NCBI GenBank assembly: GCA_944739405.2
Contig: OX123182.2
Span: 99,316,051 to 99,380,050 of the forward strand
Source: Euclidia mi
Lineage: Eukaryota; Arthropoda; Insecta; Lepidoptera; Erebidae
Reading direction: 5' to 3'
DNA: 64,000 nt
Shown: one piece after another, positions 37,301 through 47,290 of the stretch
Layout: each line of letters starts with the position of its first letter
Numbering within the stretch: the stretch's first letter is position 1
Program-made: the position numbers and the translations under genes
The notes under the pieces: generated by a model
Seen by the model: only the letters and a program-made list of their open reading frames with translations
What the model was told of the DNA's origin: nothing
Database searches by the model: none

Positions 37301-37620
37301 AACATGTGGACGAACTCTTTATCTACACAAGATATAGAGTCGACTCAAACTTTAATCGTTAAAACTGTACAGAACAATAGTTTTAGCGACGACATTGATC
37401 ACATGAGGAAACACGGCACAGTACGGCCCACAAGTAAATTGTCAAATTTGAGTCCTATATAAGACGAACAAGGTATTTTACGAGTGGGCGGAAGACTTAG
37501 GCATGCCATTATACAAAATTCCCGGAAACATCCAATGATTTTGCCCAGCAACCATAGGCTGTCGGAACTATTGATTATTCAAGTCCATAAAAATACTCTC
37601 CACGGAAGTGCCAGACTCTT
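34305..37620 (+). pseudogene. BEL/Pao pol: protease, RT, RNase H, partial integrase
   Basis: The main frame 34305-36509 runs 734 codons; its first codon TTG is not a start. Residues about 97-160 hold gag-type zinc knuckles (C-P-I-C-K-T-N-H, CKVCNNAHHATLH). Residues about 228-240 carry the aspartic-protease site LLDQGSQLNLIT (DUF1758 type). RT motifs are YTDDIEKFYRQIRI at about 545 and LFVDDLLGGN at about 624 (F-V-D-D in place of Y-x-D-D). A TAG at 36507-36509 stands where the DPLGW motif has its tryptophan. Downstream, 36608-37462 encodes the RNase H region (LPRLELCGAVLQSRL, CWTDSMVILGWLQG) after a deletion that fuses two parts out of frame. TAA near 37460 precedes GILRVGGRLRHA and HKNTLHGSARLL, the integrase H2C2 finger, where the element breaks off. 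Non-functional. Confidence 0.88.
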
Positions 37621-37959
37621 AAGCTATTTTTGATACACAGTCCAAAAATATGTACTTCTTGGTTAACTTTACACCAATGTCTGTATGCCGTGTTGTAATA
37701 CCATTTTATTTCCAATTTCATTTTAATTTGTTCCACCAATTAGGCGGGTCTCGCACAAAAAACAAAAGTAAATATACATTTTAATAATCGATACCAGTCA
37801 CGAACATACAAAATGATATCCATTAGGCGGGTCCACACAGACCGAGCAGCCTCGCGCGGCAAATGCTTCGCGAGGCTGCTCGGTCTGTGTGGACGTGGCT
37901 CGGTCGAGGAAAGCGCACGGCAGCCGCGGCCGGCCGCACGCGTGCGCCCGAGCTACCGA

Positions 37960-38190
37960 ATTAGAATGGTCCCGGGTTCGATTCCTGGGTCGGGCAGTGT
38001 TATTGGGTTTTTCTTTCACGAAATTCTCAGTAGCAGCACGGAGTCTGGAAATGTGCCCGGTACGGCAATAGGCTCGCCCCTTATTACGTGGGACTAAAGT
38101 ATATCTGGCGAAAAGTGGGTGTAGAAATACACATCTGCCTGCCCCTTCGGGGATAAAAGGCGTGACGTTATGTATGTAAGTAAGTATAAG
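37960..38190 (+). mobile_element. SINE nested in the 37825 element
   Basis: B box GGGTTCGATTCCTGGG, body GGCAATAGGCTCGCCCC, LINE-type tail TGCCCCTTCGGGGATAAAAG and a GTATGTAAGTAAG 3' tail. The first part of the tRNA head (expected GCCTCGTTGGTCTCG) is replaced by a CG-rich sequence, so the copy is 5'-truncated. Confidence 0.8.
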
Positions 38191-38561
38191 TAAATATGTA
38201 TATTATGGCCCATTATTACCATTGTCTAGTAACCAAAGTAGGTACAACAATTGGCGTCAGTCAGGCAGCCGGCTAGTAAAAACACATGCCACAACCCTAT
38301 TGCAGTATGACCATTTCCAAGTACTATATTTATAAACAAAATTTAAAAATAAGAGAGAGGAGAGACCAACAATCTCACATTGATACGTAGACCGATAGAT
38401 TAGATGTACTATTTCACTCTAATTCACAAGTCGACAATTTGATACATGCGCAATAATAATTATATAATAGATTTTCAACTATATTTTCATGTTCTGAATT
38501 CAAACTTTATGACAACTACAATTTTGTTTTTTTCCTTCGGTGCCGAGGCTGCCGCGTTCTA

Positions 38562-39285
38562 GGCCGTGTTCACATTTATCTGATGTAATCTGTCGTGACG
38601 GCGTCTGTCGTGTCGCGACAGACAATATCCCGGTCTGCGACAGAGAGGGAAGAGGGTGGGGGGAGTACAGCGCGAAATAAGAGATTGGACTCAGATTAAT
38701 TGTAAAAAAATACTTTATTGAATTATAACAGCTTAACAGTATATTTAAAATAGTAATCGCTAATGTTAGATCTACAAAGTTATTTATAATAAATTAATGT
38801 TAAGATGACAATAAGATTATCTAGATAATTTGGTGGGGAGAGATGTGCTGACGAAGCTAACATTGTTGGGTTCCGTACAGTTAACTCGCGCGACACTACT
38901 CGTCAGACTAACGTGGACGCGCCACTGTCTGTCGTAAAGCGTCAGACGCGCGTATGCAATTGTGCGCAATGGACGACGAACTAATTGACTTCCTTTTTAT
39001 AATATTATTCTTATACAGTACCTACAGATGAGCTAATTGAATACGAAATAATATAATCCTATGTAAATAATTTATGGTTATGATTGGATATCTACTTAAT
39101 CAGATTTGGATAATTCATCAAAAACATTGCGAAAGTGTGAACTCCACGAGAGTCAGGACAGAACTGATTTAAAATTGCGTCAGATCGTGACAGACGGCGA
39201 CAGACGGCGACAGACAACTGTGAACGGTAAGTAATTACGACAGAGACCGTCACGAGAGATCACTTCAGATAAATGTGAACGCAGC
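38562..39285. mobile_element. Non-autonomous TIR element nested in the 37825 element
   Basis: The left end GGCCGTGTTCACATTTATC and the right end, reversed, AGCTGCGTTCACATTTATC start an inverted repeat that continues through TCTGTCGTGACGG or a close variant. Many GACAGAC/GTCTGTC words lie below both ends. TTCTA stands just outside both ends, a possible partial target duplication of 8-9 bp, which would suit hAT or Merlin. No coding capacity seen. Confidence 0.7.
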
Positions 39286-39374
39286 TTTATTCTATGGCCT
39301 CGCTCGTTCGGGGACCGTTTTCTCGCGCGGCAAATGCCTCGCGAGGCTGCTCCCTCTGTGTGGACCCACCTATT

Positions 39375-40654
39375 GAATCACGTATTTTAAAACCGCTCGT
39401 TCATTTAGCGCCTAAATAATCTGACTGTGGTATATTGACGTAACAATAGACATATTATAACATTACTATTGAATCGAAAAGAAAAGGGTTTATTTTATTT
39501 GGAACGGTGTTATTTTTGAGGTATCGTTTACATTTTATTTTAGGAAAAAGAGATTTTCATTGTATTTCAGATAAAGGGGAAGTTATTACATTATTCATTC
39601 AATTAGTACATTAGTATTACGAAAACGATTGTGTTGGTTTCATTTTAACCATTTATTCGTGCAATCCATTTCACTAATTGACTTGATATTTTCGTGGAAT
39701 TTGAAATGAATCTACGCGATAAAACTGTTTGTGTTTTAATATCAAATGTCGGTGTGAATTATTGTGGGAAGAAAATGGTTGCCATTTAATTTTCAGCTGT
39801 GCGTGCCGGAATGAGATTTTATTTGTCATAGTATTTTACCCGCTTAGACGTGTCATAATGAGCAAATCCAATGTGATTCTCATTTATTATGAAAATATAT
39901 TGTGTTATAAATAGACAATCGTGGATTAGTGTATGTCTATTTTTGTACATCTTGTCTATTTGTGAATTTATATTTTGTGTTCGGTAATGTTTGTTGCGCG
40001 CACTTATGAGTTGGTATGATGATTTATTTGTGCCTGTTTTCATAGTTGAATCTGCTAGCACAGCTTATAGGTCCAATAATAGCACCATCTAATCCATATT
40101 TGTTTTAAAGATGCGAAGATGCATACATACATACATCGTCTGATCTCTTGCCATCACCGCGTGCTAGCCATAAAATTCGAGATGAGATGGTGCTTCAATG
40201 TTTATATAAGCGAAATGTATCATTAACATGAACGTATTCAGAAATAACAAAGCAAAGACCTAATGCATTAGAAGATTTCTTTTCATTTCACAGTAGAAAC
40301 ACAAAGTACGGGTGAAGCCCGTACTTTGTCTTTGGTATGAAGTTGGCCGTGTTGCTTGTATTATTATTTAGGCAATAAAAACTTATATTTTTCTTACTCC
40401 TTAATAATACATTGTCTCCGATATTTTCTTAGCAATTTATAGCTGGTCGTAAGCGAACGAGCAGACTTATGCAACTGTACCAAAGAGGCAACCACAGAAA
40501 AACAGTTTTAGTTGCTGTACATGAAGAAAGCGTGTATTTAAAATATTTATTTTAGTACAAACTTACTAGTATTGTCGCCGTAAGCTAGAATTAAAGCTGA
40601 CTAGCTTAAACCTAACCAAACTTAACAGAATATTTGCCTTTACTATAAAAAAAA
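39375..40654. other. Duplicated AT-rich DNA
   Basis: Matches 17447-18600 of copy A with indels. No gene recognised; the short open frames differ between the two copies. 40655-40690 resembles the 3' part of the Helitron family (CCCACGGGATCCGCCAAAAC), a remnant next to the full copy. Confidence 0.5.
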
Positions 40655-40690
40655 ATCCCACGGGATCCGCCAAAACGGGTAAATTTAAAA

Positions 40691-40885
40691 TCTTAATATA
40701 TAAAATCCTTGCGTTACTGACTGACTGACAGACACGCTACAGCCGAAACTATTGGGCGCAGGAAGCTGAAATTTGACATGTATGTTCCTTGGGGACCGTA
40801 GTGGTGTACTAAGAAGGGATTTCCCGAAATTCCCACGGGATCGGCCAAAACGGGTAAATTAAAAAAAAATGCAGGCGTCCTCTAG
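40691..40885 (+). mobile_element. Short Helitron
   Basis: Begins TCTTAATATATAAAATCC and ends CCTCTAG before T. The interior is the same as at 11373-11579 with the terminal hairpin shortened. Copy A has no Helitron at the matching place. Confidence 0.8.
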
Positions 40886-41034
40886 TTTAAAATAAAATTA
40901 CTTCTTTTGACTATCATATAATCGTAAAGCCCAAACTACTAAAGCTAGAAACATGGAATTAGGACAGCGCATTATCATGATATTAGAGCATCCAAGTATC
41001 TCGGCAAGAATGTACATACTATACAATAACCGTA

Positions 41035-41165
41035 TAGCATGAATGGCGAAGTAGTTTAAGCGACTGTTTCACGCCTTTACATCAGATATAGTGGGTTCAA
41101 TCCCCACACAGAACAACACTTTGTATGATCCATACAATAAATACATTTCTAGTATTAGCTGCCGT
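41035..41165 (+). mobile_element. Diverged tRNA-derived SINE (paralogue of 19475)
   Basis: GTAGTTTAAGCGACTG and GTGGGTTCAATCCCCACAC resemble A and B boxes; the body matches 19475-19600. Confidence 0.55.
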
Positions 41166-42099
41166 TTGCGTTTTAATGAAGTATGCATATTATTATACAG
41201 TTGCAAAAAGGTCTTAATTGATAATATACATATGTAGCTGAATTGTAGTAACACACTAGTTACGCGCCGACTCAGTACTAAAATTAGACAAAATGTTGAT
41301 AACGATAATACGTGTCGACAGACATGTACCCTTTTAGTAATATACCTACTTTACAAAACCAGGTGTCCCTTGTTATACCTAGTATATTACTAAAACTAAA
41401 CTAAAACAAGCTGTCGCTTGTACTATCGCGGAAAACACGATTAAACTTTTAACAAATAAAGTTTAATTGAAGGTAATTTTTTAGACTTGCGTAGGTAATA
41501 TGTGTTAGAAAATAATTTGTAGGATCTAGTTGCAAGATTCATTACACAGGAAAGTTTTACTTTATAAAAATTACAACAAAACGTCAAAAAGGAAAGAGCA
41601 CGTATCATTTACTTCCTTTAAGAATTGAGAGAAATTGTTCCTTATTCCCTTATCGGTAACGGTAACAAAGGTGACAATATTATCAGGAAAATGGATAGCC
41701 ACATTTACTTAACAAGTACCACCATAACAAAGACCTAAGTACTCGCTTCGTGTGGGGAACGTACGCACACAATATGGCTGTCAATCCGTTTGTCAAATGC
41801 CCGGTATGACATTATTTCCCCATTACTGTTCCCAAAGGTGTTGTGCGTCGATAAATAAGCTGATTATTATTTATTAGGTATTTTCATTTACTTTATTTGG
41901 GAACATATTGCGTCTAATTTGGTATTGTTATATTTAGATAATGGCCTTGGTAGTTAAAGAGAGAAGGTAGAAAATAAAGTGCTTGTATGAGGTGTTTCTT
42001 TTATTTAAATTGGTTAATACATAATCTGCAATTTAAGCCGTATTCATGGCCCGAGGAGCCAGGATATCAAATCTGAGTCATCTTCGTCCATTAAGACAA

Positions 42100-42319
42100 T
42101 TACCATATCGATGAAGGAAAACATCGTGAGGAAACCTACATGTCCGAAAGTTTTCCATAATGTTGTCGAACGACATGTGAAGTCCGCCAACCCGCAATTT
42201 GGCAGCGTGGTGGACTAAGGCCTTATCCTTCTCATTAACTGTTCTGTGCTTCTCATAGTGACAAGAGGCCCGTGCCCAGCAGTGGGACAGTGTATAGGGC
42301 TGATGATGATGATGATTTT
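42100..42319 (+). mobile_element. SINE/LINE 3' end with (GAT)n tail (paralogue of 20636)
   Basis: Carries GGAAAACATCGTGAGGAAAC, AAGTCCGCCAACCCGCA, GCCCGTGCCCAGCAGTGGGA and GGGCTGATGATGATGATG. It has a short extra segment near 42230 relative to copy A. Confidence 0.75.
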
Positions 42320-42743
42320 CTATCAGCCGGTTAGTCTAGAACAGCTAAATTCTGAACTACTATATTACTTTACAAGTTCAATTGTTATTTATGTTCCTGT
42401 TGCTGGGTCATCCAAATCTTTGCTCGTGAGGGGTTCAAAGTCACGACGTTAAGGGTGATGACCCCTACCAGTGCACAAACAATGCCGAAGTCTTAAAATG
42501 AGTGATTATTACCCATTCACCAAATTTTAGCCTTTTCAAAAACGGAACAATCAGCAAGCTCTCCTACGAATAAAAATACTGAAAGCCATTCATACGCTTA
42601 CCATCGAAATAATGACATAAAACATGATGTTTGTCCTCAAAATTTATTTTATTGTATATTCAATATTTTGTTTAAAATATTACGTTGATACTACGTAGCG
42701 TAATAACTTTAATCGCGTTTATTTAATTTAATTCATTTGAACA

Positions 42744-42992
42744 CTGCCTCGTTGGTCTCGCGGCATAAATGTGCGCGTGGGATTGGGAGGTGTCGGGTTC
42801 GATTCCCGGGTCGGACAAAGTGTTATTGGGTTTTCCGTTAGGAAATTCCCAGTAACAGCACGGAGTCTGGTAATGTGCCCGGTACGGCAATAGGCTCGCC
42901 CCCTATTACGTGGGACCTAAAAATTCATGGCGAAATGTGGGTGTAATATTACACCTCTGCCTACCCCTTCGGGGATACAGGCGTGAGTCTAT
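42744..42992 (+). mobile_element. Full-length SINE, private to copy B
   Basis: It starts CTGCCTCGTTGGTCTCGCGG (A box region), has the B box GGGTTCGATTCCCGGG, a body with GGCAATAGGCTCGCCCCC, and the tail CTCTGCCTACCCCTTCGGGG ending GCGTGAGTCTAT. ATTCATTTGAACA flanks it (42731-42743, 42993-43005). Copy A (21230-21250) lacks it. It is the cleanest copy of the family in the window and defines the full unit of about 249 bp. Confidence 0.92.
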
Positions 42993-43319
42993 ATTCATTT
43001 GAACAATAATACTAAATGTTATATCTGTCATCATAACTATTTACGTACACTGTATATATTTACAATGTATGCTACATTGTAAATATATAAATATTATATT
43101 CACAATATTTATAATCTAACAAGTTCCTTTAGGTATGATAAATTGCAAATATTTTTTTATCATATTTAATAAATTAGTATAATTCTGTTTATTTAGGGAG
43201 CGCGAGTAAAACTATATCAATATTTAAACTGCACATTTAAAGTCAATTTCAGAAAAACAACTTTGGAACATCAAGAGACCGGCAAGAATTTTACCATATG
43301 AGAATTGATGGCTTAAGTG

Positions 43320-44535
43320 TACGTTACTTGGCTCGTGACGTGGATTCTGTCACCAAAAATATGACTAGAGGTAAGTCTCCTGGTCATGACAGCTTTAGCA
43401 TAGAGCATTTGCAGAACGCAGGTGTTCATCTGCCAAGAGTACTAGCGTACTACATATTATTATAATATATGCACATACCTTTTAATACGTACCTCTTTTC
43501 CACTGAATAATTGGGATTTTCGTGGCAACAAGCATGTTCTCCTGTTTTTGTCTTAGTATAGGTTAACATAGTCTTAATATATACTGCCATTCTCGGGCAG
43601 CGCGAAGGCTGAATGATGGAGTAGTGATCTGTGAATGATGGTCGAGTGGTTCTCTCGCAATTCGCCGTTGCATAATCGACCAAGCGAGACGCCACTGCGT
43701 GCATAAGCGAGATGCATTACTGGCCAAACCAGCATTCGAAAACCGGTTAGCGTTACTGAAAAACAGCATGCTATATTGTTTACGGCAAATGCAAGTTTTT
43801 ATTATTTTAATTATGTTTTTATGTTTGTGATGTATGTCTGATATCTGTGATCGTCACCTGGGGTTACCACCTAAGATCAGGGTTGATTTATGGTCTTCGC
43901 CATAATCAACATAAGCCTGAGTGGTAGCCTCGTTTTTATAGCATACCTGCTTGTTATTTTGTAGTGTCTGTGTTTATGTAATTATTTAACTGATGTGTAT
44001 GTTATAAAAATAAATGCATTTTCTTCTTCTTCTTCTTCTTCGTTGTTGTTTAATTTATGTATGAGTCACAGTTATCTGCCATCTGATCTCATGACAACCG
44101 TGGTGGTGCCCACTCCTAAAAACAAAACCGGTGATATGTCAGCTCTCAGTAATTACAGACATTGAGAGGGAGCAAAGGGCATTGGCCGTGAGGTGTAACA
44201 TGCTGGCCCGCAGGTTTGCAAGATGCGACAGTGATGTCAAAATAACCTTATTTAAGGCATATTGCCAGTCCTTTTATACCTGCAGCCTGTGGACAAGATA
44301 CGCACAAAAAGCGTACAATGCCCTTTGAGTGCAATACAACAATGCGTTTAGGATACTGTTGTCGCTGCCACGATTTTGTAGTGCATCAGCTTTGTTTGCG
44401 GGAGCGCATACTGATGACCTTTTGCAGTCACACGCAAGAGATCCGCCTCCCTACTGCAGCACGTACGTGGCAGCGCCAACAGTCTCCTTGCGGTTGTTGC
44501 CAGCAAGACTGAAGGTCATTTTATTGAGCACCTGA
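43320..44535 (+). pseudogene. Jockey/CR1-like LINE, deleted and interrupted
   Basis: 43320-43450 encodes RT-finger residues (SVTKNMTRGKSPGHDSFSIE then HLQNAG), the K-S-P-G-x-D motif of LINE reverse transcriptases. 44045-44158 continues with LPSDLMTTVVVPTPKNKTGD and ALSNYR. The frame then jumps over the missing RT core to a C-terminal tail (44155-44535: RCNMLARRFARCDSDVKI, FKAYCQSFYTCSLW, YNNAFRILLSLPRFCSAS). The part between 43452 and 44050 is an inserted LINE-type 3' end with AATAAATGC and a (TTC)n tail. The element lies only in copy B. Not functional. Confidence 0.75.
43452..44041 (+). mobile_element. LINE 3' end with (TTC)n tail inside another LINE
   Basis: The stretch interrupts the RT frame of the 43320 LINE. 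It ends in ATAAAAATAAATGCATTTTC followed by (TTC)n at 44023-44041. The last 200 bases (GTCACCTGGGGTTACCACCT, GAGTGGTAGCCTCGTTTTTA) look like a LINE 3' untranslated region. No coding motif remains. Confidence 0.55.
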
Positions 44536-45177
44536 AGGCCAATTCTCGTATTTAACAGAGACTGACACTGAATTTTGACTGAACTGCGATTTAATTTTGA
44601 ATTGACTCACAATTGGTATTCTGCTCCACTGAATCTCCTTATAGTATAATTTCGATATAATCAATTTATAATCTCTTGTTGATCTTAGAGGTAATGACAA
44701 AAACTCAAAAAGAAAAACATGAATTTTGCCATTGTATGGGAAAATACATTAATAGGAATGGTTATTGGATGCCAATACGTTTACATGCCAAATTAAAATT
44801 AATATACAACTAAGTAATAAAATTTCGGTAAGTAAATATATTGGTTCCTTGGATCGTGTGAATTATTTTCAATAGGTATTCAATAATTAAAAAAATTCAT
44901 ATTCAATAATAGAAATAATTGATAGATGGTAACGTACAATTGGGTTTTTTAATTCGTTTTTCCCTCCTGATAATTTTATCTCATTTGTTGAATTTCTCGA
45001 GCAAAAGTTTCGCGAATATTTCGATCTTGAAATAAATATTGTCAATGCTGGCAACGAAATACTTAACATGTGTGCATGTTGTCCACCAGGATCTCCTAGC
45101 CAGATCCCCCAGAGGATCCTCGTAAATTGTATAAAAGCAATTAACGTTTACAAAACCAGTGACTATCAGAAAGTTAT
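44536..45177. other. AT-rich sequence after the LINE
   Basis: Absent from copy A, so part of the inserted DNA between 43300 and 45955. It may include the LINE 3' untranslated region. No further feature recognised. Confidence 0.4.
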
Positions 45178-45370
45178 CAGCCATCGATAGGGATTACAAA
45201 AATCAGGTGCATGCGATTTTCGACCTTATTGACATAACTCAGAATTTATAATTTTAATAACGTATCAATGTCAGAAAGCAAGAAAATACCAAAAATAAGT
45301 TTATCATGAATTGTCAATAAGGTCGAAAATCGCATGCACCTGTTTTTTGTAAGCCCTATCGATGGTTGAT
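45178..45370. mobile_element. MITE with about 55-bp inverted repeats
   Basis: Left arm about 45178-45232 and right arm about 45317-45370 are reverse complements with a few mismatches. They share GGTGCATGCGATTTTCGACC and TATCGATGG/CCATCGATA. The spacer of about 85 bp is AT-rich. No coding sequence. The target duplication is not clear because the ends merge into CATCGAT. Confidence 0.8.
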
Positions 45371-47034
45371 CATTTTATAGTCATTTGTTTTGTAGACATG
45401 AATTTGTCTTACACAATTTCTTTTTAAACTTATTTTAGATACCTATCTCCGTGGTAAAACTAGTGGCACATAATAGCTAAAGGCGATTCCTATGTTTATT
45501 AGCAAAATAGATCATAAATATTACCAGAAAAATATTCAACACTATTAGTGGTATCGTTGGGAATGTCAAATAAATCACGTCATCACGTCGTGTCCTTGGT
45601 AACAAATGTATATTAAAACTAGAAATACCTTACCTGCTCTACTAATAATTAGCAGAATACCGTTCACACTAGTTCACACTTGGTTCAACTTTCGATGTAG
45701 TCCCGATCTCATTCAAGTGTCAGTTAAGTTACGAGAATACCATTTATGACGCCGAGACTAGATCGATATTGGAATTTGAACAAATATAATTACCAGAATT
45801 GGCCCTCTGTGCGGAAGACATTTGTCAAAAACTCCCAATGCCTTCCTACGAAGAAGAATATAGTTAGTCGGTTATATATTTATATTTTTTCTAATATAGT
45901 TTTTAAGTGATACTAACAAATGTATGGGTCATTTCCTGAAATAAATATAATTTAATTTATTATTTACCTACTTAGGGATAATACCACCGTTTTCAAGCCC
46001 TTTAAAAAGAAGGCAAATTCTTTAGACACGAGCAGGAAGTCAACTAGGAGGAAAATCAAGATGAATAGGATTACCTTCCAATGGACAGCCAATATATTTA
46101 TTTTATTACACAAAAGGCTTTCCCTCGCAGCCCACGGGTTGGTAATCAGGGTAAATCACAGCCAATAATTATGCTATTCTGATGTAATGAGCTATATTAT
46201 GGCATTTTTTCATTATAAGCCGTTCAGGTTTTATATGTGAAAGAGTTACAAACATCCATTCACTTATCCATCTTAACAAACTTTCACGTCATTAATGGTA
46301 ACAGCAAGATTAATTACATTAATTTATCTGTTTCGTATTTTAAATCCAAATAAACCGTTTGTATCCATATTAGTTATTACGCCTTAAAATTAAAACAGTA
46401 ACTAATTAATATTGGAACGTTTACCAGGAAAACTTGTAGGACAAAACATTTGAAATATTTACTTTCGGAAGCGAAATTAATTTATTGTCAAAACATGTTT
46501 ATGTTATTTTGAAGATACAAAGAAAACTATAGGGGCAGGAAAATTCCACAAAAAAGAAATCGAGTGACTCAGAACTAGGTGGGCGCGTTTATAATTGACA
46601 TTGAAATTCTCACAAAATATATTTCATTGATGTTGTTCGAGCCGATTTCTTTGCTTGTAAAATACAATTCCAATAAAAAGAGAGTTAAAATTGTATAGTA
46701 TTGCTAATACCCATGTATTGAAACGAATTCTCACTGATACAGACGGATTCGACAATTCTACGGATTACTTACTGGCAACTAGAGTCTAGACAAACGTGCT
46801 TAAGCAGGTATGGCATGTATATAATTAAAGATGTATGGAATGGTTTTCGATTCAGCCTGTAACTTGCGGTGCAGCGCGGCGTATGTGTTGTCGACCCCTA
46901 TCTCTACCCCATACAATTATGTCCCAGTATATGCTATTATACTAATTAACGGACTTGTAGTGGACGGGCTGCGGTTTGAGCCTCGTTTATCTGAGTAACC
47001 ATTAAGTGAATACAGCAGTTTCAAGTTCGTTCAA
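45371..47034. other. Private stretch, then duplicated AT-rich DNA
   Basis: Up to about 45955 the DNA is private to copy B and featureless. From there it matches 21781-22840 of copy A, with several long identical stretches. Confidence 0.5.
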
Positions 47035-47290
47035 CCTAATAATAATAATATTCTACCACATTCACACAACACCATCTAGTCCCAAGCTAAGCAGAGCTTG
47101 TACTGTGGGTACTAGACAATGGATAAACATACATATATCCTTTTGTAAATACATACATATTATACATAGAAACACCCAGACCAAGACAAACATCCATGTT
47201 CATGCTCACAAATGTTTGACTTGAGCGGGAATTGAACCCGCGACCTTCGGCGTAGCAGTCGCTTACACTACCGCTGCGCCAGCCGGTCGT
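47035..47290 (-). mobile_element. tRNA-derived SINE of a third family, private to copy B
   Basis: On the minus strand it opens CCGGCTGGCGCAGCGGTAGT and has the B box GCGGGTTCAATTCCCGC, an excellent tRNA likeness. A body with GTCTTGGTCTGGGTGTTTCT, the phrase CTAGTACCCACAGTACAAGC and a (TATT)-like AATATTATTATTATTAGG tail follow. Copy A lacks it between 22840 and 22880. It is not a tRNA gene, since no acceptor stem closes. Confidence 0.85.

Larger units (their letters stand above)
32949..37620 (+). mobile_element. BEL/Pao LTR retrotransposon, 3'-truncated
   Basis: An element with gag, aspartic protease, reverse transcriptase, RNase H and the first part of integrase in BEL/Pao order. TGGCGACAC at 32949-32957 could be the primer-binding site just after a 5' LTR, which would then lie in 32784-32948; this is weakly supported. 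A CAG/GTAAGA splice-donor-like site lies at 33064-33070. The element stops at about 37620 in the integrase zinc-binding region and abuts sequence homologous to copy A (17240 on), so integrase core and 3' LTR are missing. At least three in-frame stops, two frameshifts and one internal deletion show a dead copy. Confidence 0.85.
37825..39371. mobile_element. TIR element with 3-bp target duplication, private to copy B
   Basis: Copy A reads ATATCCATTGAATCACG at the empty site (17440-17456). Copy B has ATT (37822-37824), then AGGCGGGTCCACACAGACC, about 1.5 kb, GTGTGGACCCACCT and ATT again (39372-39374). The TIR AGGYGGGTCCACAC continues into CG-rich arms (GCCTCGCGCGGC, CGCGAGGCTGCTC) that also fold at the left end alone. 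A 3-bp duplication suggests a PIF/Harbinger-like or similar family; no transposase is present. A SINE and another TIR element are nested inside. Confidence 0.85.

Noticed and set aside
44130..44535. Independent genes in the overlapping frames around 44131-44535
   Set aside because: They are pieces of one LINE C-terminal reading frame broken by a stop and frameshift.
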